Assembly: GCA_963169295.1 (NCBI GenBank)
Contig: CAUJDD010000015.1
Location: forward strand, 1 to 64,000
DNA from: UBA4416 sp020846025
GTDB lineage: Bacteria; Bacteroidota; Bacteroidia; B-17B0; Aurantibacillaceae
Length of the DNA stretch: 64,000 nucleotides
Reading direction: 5' to 3'
In this document: positions 33,514-43,405 of the stretch, piece by piece
Numbering within the stretch: position 1 is the first letter of the stretch
Layout: each line of letters opens with the position of its first letter
Notes under the pieces: model-generated
The model's input: only the letters and a program-made list of their open reading frames with translations
The model's database searches: none
What the model was told of the DNA's origin: nothing
Made by a program: the position numbers and the translations under genes

Positions 33514-34885
33514 CTATAAACTGTATTATTTTTTAGGTATTGGCGGAATTGGCATGTCTGCTTTAGCTAGGTATTTTAATCATTATCAAAAAACAGTAGA
33601 TGGTTATGATAAAACAGCAAGTACTTTAACTAATGAATTAAAATCAGAACATATTAAGATTCATTTTAACGAAGATGTGGAGTATGTAAAAAGTTTGTTT
33701 TCTAATTATAAAAAGGAAGAAATTTTAGTGATTTACACACCTGCAATTCCAAAAGAACATTCCGAATACCAATACATATTAGAAAATGGATTTCAAATCT
33801 TAAAACGCTCACAAGTTTTAGGTGAAATTACCAAACAATTCAAAACAATTGCCATAGCTGGTACACATGGCAAAACTACCACTACAACCTTGGTAACACA
33901 TTTGTTAAAATCAGCTGGAATAGATTGTTATGCGTTTTTAGGAGGTATTTCTCAAAATTATCACACCAATTTAATTCTTGGCAATTCAGACAACAAAGAA
34001 GCTTATGTAGTAGTTGAGGCTGATGAATACGATCGTTCATTTTTAACACTTTCTCCTTTTATTTCGGTGATAACCAGTGTAGATGCGGATCATTTAGATA
34101 TTTATGGAGATGCACATGCCATGCATGAAACTTATACTCAATTTGCCTCACAAGTAAAAGATGGAGGCACGTTGATTGTTAAAAAAAATGTTGATAACGA
34201 TTTGAATATCAAAAATAAACGACTGCTCTACTCCTTAAATTTAGATACTGAATATTCTGCTGATTCTATTCAAATTATTGATGGAGAATTTTGTTATAAC
34301 ATCAATAGTCCAATAGAAACAATAAATCAAGTAGCCATAGGCTTACCAGGTTTACATAATGTGGAAAATTCAATAGCTGCAGTAGCTGTGGCACAACAAT
34401 TAGGTATCAAAGGCGAAGTGATTAATAAAGCCTTACGTTCTTTTAAAGGAGTGAAACGCAGATTTGATTATCGAGTAAAATCAAAATCAGTGGTGTATAT
34501 TGATGATTATGCTCATCATCCAGAGGAACTAAAAGCAGCCATTACAGCCGCTCAACAGTTGTATCCTCATAAAAAAGTAACGGGCATATTTCAACCTCAT
34601 TTATACACCCGAACAAGAGATTTTGCTGACGGGTTTGCAGAGAGTTTAGATTTATTAGATGAATGTATTTTATTAGAAATCTATCCGGCTCGTGAGTTAC
34701 CAATTCAAGGAATAAATTCACAGATGCTACTTGATAAAATGAAACTAAAAAATAAATTCATCATCAAAAAAGAGGAAGTTGTGTCGTTTTTAAAAACACA
34801 TCCTGTAGAAGTAGTTATGACATTAGGTGCTGGGGATATTGATACACTTGTTGAACCGATTGAAGAGTTATTAAAAAAGATTTGA
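33500..34885 (+). CDS. murC: UDP-N-acetylmuramate--L-alanine ligase MurC
   Basis: 461 residues. N-terminal FLGIGGIGMSALARYF, the ATP loop IAGTHGKTTTTTLV, EADEYDRSFL, SVDADHLDIYG and the C-terminal DDYAHHPEELKAAI and FQPHLYTRTRDF identify MurC, which adds the first amino acid of the stem peptide. It overlaps murG by 14 bp and is followed by ftsQ after 26 bp. murF, murB and ddl are not in this cluster. Confidence 0.97.
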   Translation: MKILNYKLYYFLGIGGIGMSALARYFNHYQKTVDGYDKTASTLTNELKSEHIKIHFNEDVEYVKSLFSNYKKEEILVIYTPAIPKEHSEYQYILENGFQILKRSQVLGEITKQFKTIAIAGTHGKTTTTTLVTHLLKSAGIDCYAFLGGISQNYHTNLILGNSDNKEAYVVVEADEYDRSFLTLSPFISVITSVDADHLDIYGDAHAMHETYTQFASQVKDGGTLIVKKNVDNDLNIKNKRLLYSLNLDTEYSADSIQIIDGEFCYNINSPIETINQVAIGLPGLHNVENSIAAVAVAQQLGIKGEVINKALRSFKGVKRRFDYRVKSKSVVYIDDYAHHPEELKAAITAAQQLYPHKKVTGIFQPHLYTRTRDFADGFAESLDLLDECILLEIYPARELPIQGINSQMLLDKMKLKNKFIIKKEEVVSFLKTHPVEVVMTLGAGDIDTLVEPIEELLKKI

Positions 34886-34911
34886 ATACTAAGTTTTAAA
34901 TCTTGAATAGA

Positions 34912-35715
34912 ATGAACATAAAAAAAATATTAAACATCGTTCTTTGGATTATTGGATTATCAGGATTAATGACATCTTTAGCTTTTGTTGGTAACAAAGA
35001 AAAAGAGATAAAATCTGAGAATTTATTAATTAATGTGAGTAATACTGATGTAAACACATTTATTGATGAAGAAGATATTAAAGATTTTTTTAATGAGAGA
35101 GAGGATTCTATCCTTCATACAAGCGTAAAAAAAATTGATGTAAATTCATTAGAGAAAGCATTAAACTCACACCCTGTTATTGAGAATGCTGATGTAGCTG
35201 TTGATGTGAATGGCGATATCATTGTGGAAGTTACACAACGTACACCAGTTGTGCGAATTATTAATACAAGTGGAGAAAGTTATTACATTGACAACACCTC
35301 AAAACTTATGCCTTTGAGCGATAAATACACAGCAAGAGTGATAGTTGCAACCGGAAACATCATAGAGCCATACGCCATTCGTCATACACTTTCTGTAGAT
35401 GATATAACAAAAAATAAAACGTATGCTTCTCTGAGTGTACTTGACGATATCTACACAGTAGCAACTTATATTAATAAAGACTCTATTTTATCAAACCTGA
35501 TACACCAAATAAATATAACAAATGAAAACGAATTGGAATTATATCCTTCAATTGGAGATCATAAAATAGTTTTTGGAAGCGTTGAAAATATTGAAGATAA
35601 GTTTAACAAGTTAAAACTATTTTATAAAGAAGGTTTAAATAAAACCGATGGATGGAACAAATACGCAATAGTTAATATAAAATATAAAAACCAAGTGGTT
35701 TGTACAAAAAAATAA
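34912..35715 (+). CDS. ftsQ: Cell division protein FtsQ
   Basis: 267 residues from the ATG at 34912 (MNIKKILNIVLW); a TTG three codons earlier is in frame but not needed. Single membrane span (about 5-25) followed by a POTRA-like region (VNVSNTDV-type start to ENADVAVDVNGDIIVEVTQRTPVVRI) and the FtsQ beta domain with YYIDNTSKLMPLS. FtsQ bridges the early and late division proteins in the periplasm. Assignment rests on topology, the RTPVVRI stretch and position between murC and ftsA. Confidence 0.9.
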   Translation: MNIKKILNIVLWIIGLSGLMTSLAFVGNKEKEIKSENLLINVSNTDVNTFIDEEDIKDFFNEREDSILHTSVKKIDVNSLEKALNSHPVIENADVAVDVNGDIIVEVTQRTPVVRIINTSGESYYIDNTSKLMPLSDKYTARVIVATGNIIEPYAIRHTLSVDDITKNKTYASLSVLDDIYTVATYINKDSILSNLIHQINITNENELELYPSIGDHKIVFGSVENIEDKFNKLKLFYKEGLNKTDGWNKYAIVNIKYKNQVVCTKK

Positions 35716-35719
35716 GTAT

Positions 35720-37087
35720 ATGAATCTAGAAGAACGTAAAAAATTAGAAGAACGTGTAGGAAATGCTGATGTTATTGTTGGTCTTGACATTGGCACAACC
35801 AAAATTGCTGCTATTATTGGCTTTAAAAATGAACACGGGAAAGTAGAAATTATAAGCGTTGGAAAATCCGAATCACTCGGTGTACACCGTGGTGTAGTGG
35901 CTAATATTGAACAAACTATTGAGTCAATAAATAAAGCTATAAAAATAGCTAGTGATAAAATTGGCTTTGAAATAAATGAAGTGATTGTTGGAATTGCAGG
36001 ACAGCACATTAAAAGCATGCAACATCGCGGCATGATTACTCGTAAATCATTAGATGAAGAGGTAAATCAGGCTGATGTTGATTATTTAATTGACAATATG
36101 CATCGCCTAATGATGAATCCAGGTGAGGAAATTATTCATGTTATTCCACAAGAATACATCATTGATAACGAGGGTGGAATTCGTAATCCTATTGGACATT
36201 CGGGTATTCGTTTAGAAGGCAGTTTTCATATTATCACCGGACAAGTTTCTGCTGTAAAAAACATCTATAAATGTGTTGAACGAGCTAAATTAAAAACCGT
36301 TGAACTACATTTAGAACCATTAGCAAGTTCTGATGCCGTATTAAGTGATGAAGAAAAAGAAGCGGGTGTTGTATTAGTTGATATTGGAGGTGGAACAACC
36401 GATGTAGCTATTTTCTATGATGGAATTGTACGTCATACTGCTGTCATTCCGTTTGGTGGAAATATCATTACCGAAGATATTAAAGAAGGTTGTAGTATTA
36501 TTAAGAATCAAGCAGAACATCTTAAGTTACGCTTTGGTTCAGCATTGGCTCAAGAAAATCAAATAAACGAAGTAATTTCAATTCCTGGATTAAGAGGTCG
36601 TCCTCATAAAGAAATTTCGGTAAATACCTTAGCTCAAATTATTGAAGCTCGTATGACTGAAATTTTAGAATTTGTATTACTTGAAATTAAAAACTCTGGT
36701 TACGAACGTAAAATTGCTGGAGGTATCGTTGTTACTGGAGGTGGTGCTCAATTAAAACATTTACAGCAATTAGTAATGCTTACAACTGGAATGGATTGTC
36801 GTATTGGGACTCCTAACGAACATTTAGCTAGCGCAGACGATGAATTAAAAAATCCAATGTACGCAACTGGAATTGGATTAGTAATGAAAGGAATTGAGAA
36901 ATATGAACGTGAAACAAGACGTGGAAATAATACCTTAAAACCACAAGTAGAACAAAAAGATGCTCCGTCTAAAAATGACAATATAAAAGAAGATAAAAAA
37001 GTAGTAGGACATTCAAAACAAAGAAATATCGGCTTTGATAGTTTACTAAAAAAAGTACAAGATTGGATGAGTGATGATATAGAATAA
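35720..37087 (+). CDS. ftsA: Cell division protein FtsA
   Basis: 455 residues of the actin-like ATPase family. VIVGLDIGTTKIAAIIG is the phosphate 1 motif, followed by the SHS2-type 1C subdomain (GVHRGVVANIEQTIESINK onward), VLVDIGGGTTDVAIF (phosphate 2) and GIVVTGGGAQLKHL (adenosine motif). The C-terminus is a variable linker ending in a short amphipathic helix (FDSLLKKVQDWMSDDIE) expected to bind the membrane. It tethers FtsZ filaments. 4 bp after ftsQ and 44 bp before ftsZ. Confidence 0.97.
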   Translation: MNLEERKKLEERVGNADVIVGLDIGTTKIAAIIGFKNEHGKVEIISVGKSESLGVHRGVVANIEQTIESINKAIKIASDKIGFEINEVIVGIAGQHIKSMQHRGMITRKSLDEEVNQADVDYLIDNMHRLMMNPGEEIIHVIPQEYIIDNEGGIRNPIGHSGIRLEGSFHIITGQVSAVKNIYKCVERAKLKTVELHLEPLASSDAVLSDEEKEAGVVLVDIGGGTTDVAIFYDGIVRHTAVIPFGGNIITEDIKEGCSIIKNQAEHLKLRFGSALAQENQINEVISIPGLRGRPHKEISVNTLAQIIEARMTEILEFVLLEIKNSGYERKIAGGIVVTGGGAQLKHLQQLVMLTTGMDCRIGTPNEHLASADDELKNPMYATGIGLVMKGIEKYERETRRGNNTLKPQVEQKDAPSKNDNIKEDKKVVGHSKQRNIGFDSLLKKVQDWMSDDIE

Positions 37088-37131
37088 AACAAAACCATAT
37101 AATTAACTATTACCATAAATATAATTAAACA

Positions 37132-38739
37132 ATGAATACCATGATGCAATTCGAATTACCACAAGAAGAAAGCTCAATTATAAAAGTAATTGGTGTGGGT
37201 GGAGGCGGAAGTAACGCTGTAAACCACATGTTTCGTTTAGGTATAAAAGGAGTAGATTTTATAATCTGCAATACCGACAAACAAGCTTTAGATAAAAGCC
37301 CTGTACCTCATAAGATACAGTTAGGCTCATCACTTACAAAAGGCTTAGGAGCTGGTGCAAAACCTGAAGTAGGTCGAGAATCAGCACTAGAAAGTATTGA
37401 AGAGATAAAATCTTTATTAAAAGATAACACTGAAATGGTATTTATTACAGCTGGACTAGGTGGTGGTACTGGTACTGGCGCAGCTCCTGTTATTGCATCA
37501 ATTGCCAAAGAATTAGGCATCTTAACTGTTGGTATCGTTACCATTCCTTTTTCATTTGAAGGTAAAAAACGTAAAGAACAAGCTGAAAAAGGATTAGATG
37601 AAATAAAAAAATATGTAGATACATTAATTGTAATTGGCAATGATAAATTACGTGAGATGTATGGTAGCTTGAAGATGAGTGAGGCATTTGCTCATGCAGA
37701 TAATGTATTAACTAGTGCTGCTAAATCAATCGCAGAAATTATCAGTTTACACATGCATATAAATGTTGATTTTAACGATATAAAAACAGTGATGCAAAAT
37801 AGTGGCGTAGCCATTATGGGTTCTGCAATTGCAAGTGGTGAAAAACGCGCATTGCGTGCAGTTGAAAATGCTCTAGTTTCACCTTTATTAAATGATAATG
37901 ATATTTCTGGTGCTCGCCATGTATTATTAAATATCATGAGTGGAAGTGATGATATTGAAATGGATGAGTTTGGAGAAATTACCGATTATATTCAAGAAGC
38001 TGCAGGCGGCACTGCTGAATTAATTACAGGTTATGGAACTGATCCTTCATTAGGCGATAATGTTTCTGTAACAATTGTAGCTACTGGATTTAATACTAAA
38101 ATAAATTCTGGTTACGAAGCGCCAACTGTTGTAGAAAGAAAAGTTGTAAGATTAGATGAAACTCCAACTAATATTGTTGAATCTACTAATAATATTGAAA
38201 CTACACCAAGCAATGAGGTAAAACCAGAAGAGCCATTTGTGTACATTAAGGCTACTGAAGTAGAAAAATCTGTAACAAATCAGACTACAGAGTCTTATAT
38301 AGAGCCTAGCATAAATGAAGTAAAGGAAGAAAAACCATCTATAAAAATTTATACACTCGACGATTCTCTAGAAATTGACTCAAATGATAATCTTCAAGTA
38401 CCGGGTAATACAATAAATAATATTTCAAATATCCAGATTGACAACACATCTAATAATCAATCAGGAGACACAACCACCTCTCAAGAATCCAATAACCGTG
38501 AAGAACAAATTAGATTAGCTCAAGAACGAATTAAAAAATTAAAAGAACTAACTTTAAAGATGAAAACGCCAGAAGGCTTAGCATCTTTAGAAAAAGAATC
38601 AGCATGGCAACGAAAACAAGTTAATTTAGAAAATCATAATTCTAATCCATCTACTGATTCTCAAATTTCGCGTTATACCTTAGGTGAAAATAATGAGATC
38701 AGATCGAACAACTCATTTTTACACGATAATGTAGATTAG
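37132..38739 (+). CDS. ftsZ: Cell division protein FtsZ
   Basis: 535 residues, longer than the roughly 380 of E. coli because of an extended C-terminal linker. The GTPase core has VIGVGGGGSNAVNHMF, the tubulin signature GGGTGTGAAPVIA, NTDKQALDKS and the synergy-loop segment FNDIKTVMQNSGVAIMG. The linker (about 325-515) is rich in Asn, Thr, Ser and Glu. The tail RSNNSFLHDNVD is the conserved end in Bacteroidota, in place of the usual binding peptide. It forms the Z-ring at mid-cell and is the last gene of the dcw run, followed by a strong terminator. Confidence 0.98.
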   Translation: MNTMMQFELPQEESSIIKVIGVGGGGSNAVNHMFRLGIKGVDFIICNTDKQALDKSPVPHKIQLGSSLTKGLGAGAKPEVGRESALESIEEIKSLLKDNTEMVFITAGLGGGTGTGAAPVIASIAKELGILTVGIVTIPFSFEGKKRKEQAEKGLDEIKKYVDTLIVIGNDKLREMYGSLKMSEAFAHADNVLTSAAKSIAEIISLHMHINVDFNDIKTVMQNSGVAIMGSAIASGEKRALRAVENALVSPLLNDNDISGARHVLLNIMSGSDDIEMDEFGEITDYIQEAAGGTAELITGYGTDPSLGDNVSVTIVATGFNTKINSGYEAPTVVERKVVRLDETPTNIVESTNNIETTPSNEVKPEEPFVYIKATEVEKSVTNQTTESYIEPSINEVKEEKPSIKIYTLDDSLEIDSNDNLQVPGNTINNISNIQIDNTSNNQSGDTTTSQESNNREEQIRLAQERIKKLKELTLKMKTPEGLASLEKESAWQRKQVNLENHNSNPSTDSQISRYTLGENNEIRSNNSFLHDNVD

Positions 38740-38755
38740 TAATCGAACTTATAAA

Positions 38756-38795
38756 AAACAAAGAGGCTGTCTCAAAAGGGGCAGCCTCTTTGTTT
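38756..38795. terminator. Bidirectional terminator after ftsZ
   Basis: AAACAAAGAGGCTG (38756-38769) pairs perfectly with CAGCCTCTTTGTTT (38782-38795) around a 12-nt loop. It closes the dcw operon and the convergent outer membrane protein gene. Confidence 0.9.
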
Positions 38796-38813
38796 TAACC
38801 AATTACCAGATTA

Positions 38814-39449
38814 TTATTCGCCTTTATTAAAAAGATGAAAACGACCAGATACACCAAATTCAAAATACACACCACCCATTCTCCAACTCGCACCATCAGC
38901 TTCAGTATAGATAGTACCTTCATCATTTATTTCACATTTATTGTATAGATGTTTATTATAGCCCACACTTAAGTGCATACCTACATACTTACCAAAATAA
39001 AAATGTGGAGAAACATGAACATTTAAAATTCCACCTTTTGCATATATATATTGTGTTGCAGTGTAATCGCCGTTAAATTTACTATAACCATATCCAATAC
39101 CTATTGGTAAATCAAACTTTTCATTTTTGTTTGCCACATGAAAATTGGCTCTCACCATCACATCACTTCCTCGTATTGGTCCAGCTGATGATTTACCATA
39201 AGTACCACGACGATAAGAAACACCAACGCCCAAGAATTTAAAAACTCCAAACTCAGCATTTACCCTTGGTAAAGTACCAATAATTCCAACACCAGAAATA
39301 TTTGAATTATTTACCGGCGAATAGGCTTTAATTCCATAAATTCCAAAACCTACACCAGCATCCGCAGCAACAGTTCCAAATTTGAATGCTTGAGAAAACA
39401 CAGATTGTGCAATAAATAATGTAATAACTGAAAGCAATATTTTTTTCAT
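38814..39449 (-). CDS. Small outer membrane beta-barrel protein
   Basis: 211 residues with a signal peptide (MKKILLSVITLFIAQSVFSQ) and a body of alternating strands rich in Gly, Tyr and Phe (VGFGIYGIKAYSP, GVGVSYRRGTYG, IGIGYGYSKFNGDY, GMHLSVGYNKHLYN). It ends in a strand with a terminal aromatic region (YFEFGVSGRFHLF), as expected for a Bam-inserted barrel of about 8-10 strands. I do not recognise a specific family. Its promoter has a perfect -7 box and a symmetric dyad at activator position, so it may be condition-specific. Confidence 0.75.
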   Translation of the reverse strand: MKKILLSVITLFIAQSVFSQAFKFGTVAADAGVGFGIYGIKAYSPVNNSNISGVGIIGTLPRVNAEFGVFKFLGVGVSYRRGTYGKSSAGPIRGSDVMVRANFHVANKNEKFDLPIGIGYGYSKFNGDYTATQYIYAKGGILNVHVSPHFYFGKYVGMHLSVGYNKHLYNKCEINDEGTIYTEADGASWRMGGVYFEFGVSGRFHLFNKGE

Positions 39450-39464
39450 AGTTTAATTTTTCGG

Positions 39465-39472
39465 CAAAACTA
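39465..39472 (-). promoter_or_regulatory. -7 promoter element of the outer membrane protein gene
   Basis: On the minus strand TAGTTTTG matches TAnnTTTG exactly and lies 15 bp before the ATG. No TTTG is found at the usual -33 spacing. Confidence 0.5.
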
Positions 39473-39493
39473 TCAAAATGATATTATTTAAAG

Positions 39494-39511
39494 ATACCCT
39501 GTATTGGGTAT
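39494..39511. promoter_or_regulatory. Dyad ATACCC-N6-GGGTAT, candidate activator site
   Basis: Perfect 6-bp arms (39494-39499 and 39506-39511) around a 6-bp spacer. The centre is about 37 bp upstream of the end of the -7 box, hence near -42 from the probable transcription start of the outer membrane protein gene. Regulator unknown. Confidence 0.45.
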
Positions 39512-39556
39512 TTTATAAAAAGGGCGACTAAATCTGTTTTTAATAATACATATAAA

Positions 39557-39590
39557 AAAAGAGCCAACTTATAATATAGTTGACTCTTTA
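39557..39590 (-). terminator. Intrinsic terminator of the uppS-bamA-skp-skp operon
   Basis: On the minus strand AAAGAGTCAACT and AGTTGGCTCTTT form a stem with one mismatch and an 8-nt loop, followed by a run of seven T. It lies 22 bp beyond the last skp stop. Confidence 0.75.
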
Positions 39591-39611
39591 TAGAAATTAT
39601 CCTATTACTCT

Positions 39612-40214
39612 TTATTTTCCTGCAGGTTTAGGAGCAGGTGTATTAGTTTTAGGAGTAGCAGGTGTTGTGCTTCCAGATGTGTTAGCACCTGGTATTTGTG
39701 CAGCAGGCATAGCATCTAATTTCTTTTTTACTAATCCAATTATGTCGTCAGCCGCTTCTGAATAAAGTACATTTCCTGTACTTGTATCTAAAACATACTT
39801 ATAACTATTTTCTTTAGCAACAGCCTCTATTGCTTTTTTAGCTTTATCATATATAGGTTTTGATAACTCACCATATTTACGTTGATAATCTTGTTGAGCT
39901 TGTGCCTGGAACTCCTCGATACGACGATTCAAATCTTGTAATTCTTGCTCTTTGGTAGATGCAACTAATGCAGAATATGTGTCTTTATTTTTCATATATT
40001 CAGCATATTTTGTTTGCAATTCAGTATTCATAGTTGCTACCTGATTTTCTAGGTCCTTTAAATATTTTTGAGCCACCTCTTGAGCCACTTTACTCTCAGG
40101 CATTAAGGTAATCAACGAATCTAAACTGATGTGTGCAATTTTTTGCGCATTTACTGTCGTGCTCAATCCAACTGTTAAAGCCACAATCGCAATTGTTTTT
40201 ACTAAGTGTTTCAT
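39612..40214 (-). CDS. OmpH/Skp family periplasmic chaperone, copy 2
   Basis: 200 residues. Signal peptide (TIAIVALTVGLSTTVNAQ), then the Skp beta segment KIAHISLDSLITLMPESKVAQ, a long charged helical region (about 55-125) that forms the tentacle-like coiled coil, and the returning strand YKVLDTSTGNVLYSEAADDIIG (allowing for the actual KYVLD). The last 30 residues are a Pro/Thr/Ala-rich tail (TTPATPKTNTPAPKPAGK) absent from the neighbouring copy. Skp carries unfolded outer membrane proteins through the periplasm to BamA. It follows the first skp by 12 bp. Confidence 0.9.
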   Translation of the reverse strand: MKHLVKTIAIVALTVGLSTTVNAQKIAHISLDSLITLMPESKVAQEVAQKYLKDLENQVATMNTELQTKYAEYMKNKDTYSALVASTKEQELQDLNRRIEEFQAQAQQDYQRKYGELSKPIYDKAKKAIEAVAKENSYKYVLDTSTGNVLYSEAADDIIGLVKKKLDAMPAAQIPGANTSGSTTPATPKTNTPAPKPAGK

Positions 40215-40226
40215 GTTTTCTATTAT

Positions 40227-40751
40227 TTATTTTTTTGTTTTATTATATCCCATAAAAGTAAGTACATCTTCACTCTTATCATATTTACTATTAGAATATA
40301 GGATTGAAACTTGACCTGCCTTATCGAAAATAAAAGCTAATCCTTGTCTCTCAGCAACTTGTTTTACAGCACTATAAATTTTATCTTGAATCGGTTTAAC
40401 TAACTCCATACGTTTACTAAACAATTCACCATCTACACCAAAACGTTGTTTCTGTAAATCTTTTACTTCTTTTTCTTTATTAATAATTTCATTCTCGCGC
40501 TTCTTTCTCATATCATCTGTTAGTAACACAGACTCTGCTTGGTAAATTTTATATAACTTATCAATTTCAGTGTATTTAGCTTCAATTTCCTTTTGCCAAT
40601 CAACTGATAATTTATCAATTTCTGATTGTGCAGCTTTATACTCTGGTATGTTAGATAAAATATACTCAGAATCTATGTAACCTATTTTTTGGGCTATTGC
40701 AACAGATGACATTGCAATAAAAACAACTAATAAACTTATAACTTTTTTCAT
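40227..40751 (-). CDS. OmpH/Skp family periplasmic chaperone, copy 1
   Basis: 174 residues. Signal peptide (VISLLVVFIAMSSVAIAQ), followed by KIGYIDSEYILSNIPEYKAAQ, the standard Bacteroidota OmpH opening, a charged coiled-coil arm (about 50-120) and the strand GLAFIFDKAGQVSILYS. It lies 79 bp after bamA and 12 bp before the second copy. Paired skp genes after bamA are the norm in Bacteroidota; they may differ in clients. Confidence 0.93.
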   Translation of the reverse strand: MKKVISLLVVFIAMSSVAIAQKIGYIDSEYILSNIPEYKAAQSEIDKLSVDWQKEIEAKYTEIDKLYKIYQAESVLLTDDMRKKRENEIINKEKEVKDLQKQRFGVDGELFSKRMELVKPIQDKIYSAVKQVAERQGLAFIFDKAGQVSILYSNSKYDKSEDVLTFMGYNKTKK

Positions 40752-40830
40752 ATTCTTTATTTTTTTATTTTAAATTATCATAAGCTGTGCCAAGATACGC
40801 TTATTTTATCAATTAACATTTTTTAATCGT

Positions 40831-43401
40831 CTATAATTCACCTAACTGAGCACCCAAAGTAAAATGGAATTGTCCTTTACCATTACCCGATCCAGTATTA
40901 CCAGGAATATTATCAAAGCCCCAGCCATAATCTAATCCTAATAAACCAAACATAGGTAAAAACACTCTTAATCCAAAACCAGCACTACGTTTAACCTGAA
41001 AAGGATTAATATCTTTATATTTTGCCCAAGTGTTTCCTGCCTCAGCAAATCCTAAAACAAATATAGTTGCTTGTGGATTTAATGAAATTGGGTAACGCAA
41101 TTCCATTGTATATCTTGCACACACTGGATCTCCATTTGTGCTTGACAATGAATTATCAGTGTATCCACGTAATGCAATAATTTCGCGCGCTACAAAATTT
41201 TGATAACCACTTAAACCACTTCCTCCCATATAGTAACGCTCAAAAGGCGACACTCCTACTTTTCGATTATACCAGCCTAAGATACCATAACCTATTTTTG
41301 TTCTTAATACCAAGTTACGAGCTTCTTTTCCTTCACCAGCTTTTTTATTAGTTAATTGTGTAAACCATTCAATGGTCAATTTATATTTTTGATATTCAAT
41401 AAACTTATATTTCTCTGCTAGGGTGGCATTTTGATAATCTTTACCATTAAATAATGAATAAGGGGGAGTAAACTGTCCAAGTAATGAAATATTGGAACCG
41501 TTTTTAGGGAAAATCGGTGAATCTATACTGTTTCGTGATAAATTAATTCTTCCATTTATATCATTAGCATAACCATTTGTTAAGATAAAATATGGATATT
41601 GATGTAATTCATAATAATTATAACTTAATTCAGTATAAAGAGAGAAATAATCATCAGGTTTCTTTAATCTTTTACCATATCCAATAGACATACCAGTAAT
41701 TTGCATTGTACTACGATAAGGATTCAAAATTTTATTTCCTTCACTATCCTTAGTATATTTCTTTTCTCCTGTATTATTAAACATTGAGAAATAACCCGAC
41801 ACACTTAATGAATTTGGTCTTTTACCTCCTAACCAAGGTTCGGTAAAAGATATATTATAAGATTGATAATACACACCATTAGTTTGAGCTCTAATACTAA
41901 ATTTTTGACCATCACCAGTAGGAAGCGGACTCCAAGACTCTGGTTTAAAAATATTTCTCATTGAGAAATTATTAAATGAAAGTCCGAGAGTACCAACTAC
42001 ACGACCTCCGCCCCATCCACCAGACAACTCTATTTGATCTGATGGTTTTTCCTCTACTTTATATTCAATATCTACAGTTCCATCTGCAGGGTTAGGTGTA
42101 GGTGTTACGCCCAATTTTTCGGGATCAAAATAACCTAACTGACTTAACTCTCGTTGAGTCCTAATAATATCCGAACGACGGAATAACTGTCCTGGCTTTG
42201 TTCTAATTTCTCTATATATAACATGATCGTTTGTTTTAGTATTTCCTAACACAGTAACCTTATTAATAGTAGCTTGTTTACCCTCATACATGTGTATGTC
42301 AATGTCAATCGTGTCATTATGTACATTTACTTCTTGAGGTGTAACATTAAAAAACAAATATCCATCATCCATGTATAGAGATGAGATGTCATACCCATTA
42401 GGATTCATAAATAATTTTTGGTCAAGATGTGATTGATCAAACACTTCTCCTTTTTTAATGTTAAGGATTGTATCTAATTGTCCGCTACGATACTTAGAAT
42501 TACCATACCATTTAATATTACCAAAATAAAACTTACGACCTTCTTCTATAGTAATATCAATGTTTACTCTATTCTTTTTCACAAAATAAACTGTGTCTTT
42601 TACTATACGTGCATCTCTATATCCTTTACTGTTATATTTAGTAATGATAGTTGGTAAATCTTTTTCTAAATTATCCTCTAAGTATTTTCCAGAGTTCCAA
42701 AAAGTATAAAGTCTAAAAGGCTTACTATCGCTCATCTTACGACGCAATTTCCAATCAGCCACAACACTGTTACCATAAATATTTAAGTTTTTAATTCTTA
42801 CTTTTTTTCCTTTAGTAACTTGTATATATACAATAACGTGCGGAGTTTTTGCTTTTTTATCCACCTCGGTAGTTATATCTACTTTAGCATTATAAAAGCC
42901 TTTATTAACATAAAAATCTCGCACAATGTTTTTCACATAACCCAAAGTATAATCAGTAACTACCTTTTCTTTCACTAATCTAATCTTCCCTCTAATCTCA
43001 TCTGCATCATTCTTTTTTACTTTACCTCTGAAAGAAAATCCTGATAATTTTGGTTTCTCTATAACTACAATTTTAAGAAATGCTTTGTCACCAATTGTTT
43101 TTACTAAGTATATTTGTACATCTTCAAATAATCCTTGTTTCCATAGGTTCTTAATAGCTTCAGAGATATCATCACCAGGAATATGAATCTTATCATCATA
43201 ATTTAAACCAGACAATAATCTAATGATATTCTTATCAGTATATTCTGAACATTCAACTTCTATACCTGCTATTGTATATTCCTTAGGTTTCGCCCAATCA
43301 AGCAATGTATTTGTTGCGGGTTCAGAAATGGTCTCTTGAGCCATTATCCCAACACTAGCTAACAAAATAAGAATTAGAAAAAGACTTTTGTTTAGTGTCA
43401 T
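40831..43401 (-). CDS. bamA: Outer membrane protein assembly factor BamA
   Basis: 856 residues. Signal peptide (SLFLILILLASVGIMAQ), then five POTRA repeats (about 35-450; for example YTIAGIEVECSEYTDKN and IKNLNIYGNSVVADWKLR), then the 16-stranded barrel. The barrel shows IELSGGWGGGRVVGTLGLSFNNFS, the FERYYMGGSGLSGYQNF segment and the RSAGFGLRVFLPMFGLLGLDYGWGF ending (RSAGFGLRVFLPM, then GLDYGWGFD). BamA folds barrel proteins into the outer membrane and is essential. It is 4 bp after uppS, and followed by two skp genes that encode its chaperones. Confidence 0.96.
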   Translation of the reverse strand: MTLNKSLFLILILLASVGIMAQETISEPATNTLLDWAKPKEYTIAGIEVECSEYTDKNIIRLLSGLNYDDKIHIPGDDISEAIKNLWKQGLFEDVQIYLVKTIGDKAFLKIVVIEKPKLSGFSFRGKVKKNDADEIRGKIRLVKEKVVTDYTLGYVKNIVRDFYVNKGFYNAKVDITTEVDKKAKTPHVIVYIQVTKGKKVRIKNLNIYGNSVVADWKLRRKMSDSKPFRLYTFWNSGKYLEDNLEKDLPTIITKYNSKGYRDARIVKDTVYFVKKNRVNIDITIEEGRKFYFGNIKWYGNSKYRSGQLDTILNIKKGEVFDQSHLDQKLFMNPNGYDISSLYMDDGYLFFNVTPQEVNVHNDTIDIDIHMYEGKQATINKVTVLGNTKTNDHVIYREIRTKPGQLFRRSDIIRTQRELSQLGYFDPEKLGVTPTPNPADGTVDIEYKVEEKPSDQIELSGGWGGGRVVGTLGLSFNNFSMRNIFKPESWSPLPTGDGQKFSIRAQTNGVYYQSYNISFTEPWLGGKRPNSLSVSGYFSMFNNTGEKKYTKDSEGNKILNPYRSTMQITGMSIGYGKRLKKPDDYFSLYTELSYNYYELHQYPYFILTNGYANDINGRINLSRNSIDSPIFPKNGSNISLLGQFTPPYSLFNGKDYQNATLAEKYKFIEYQKYKLTIEWFTQLTNKKAGEGKEARNLVLRTKIGYGILGWYNRKVGVSPFERYYMGGSGLSGYQNFVAREIIALRGYTDNSLSSTNGDPVCARYTMELRYPISLNPQATIFVLGFAEAGNTWAKYKDINPFQVKRSAGFGLRVFLPMFGLLGLDYGWGFDNIPGNTGSGNGKGQFHFTLGAQLGEL

Positions 43402-43405
43402 TTGT

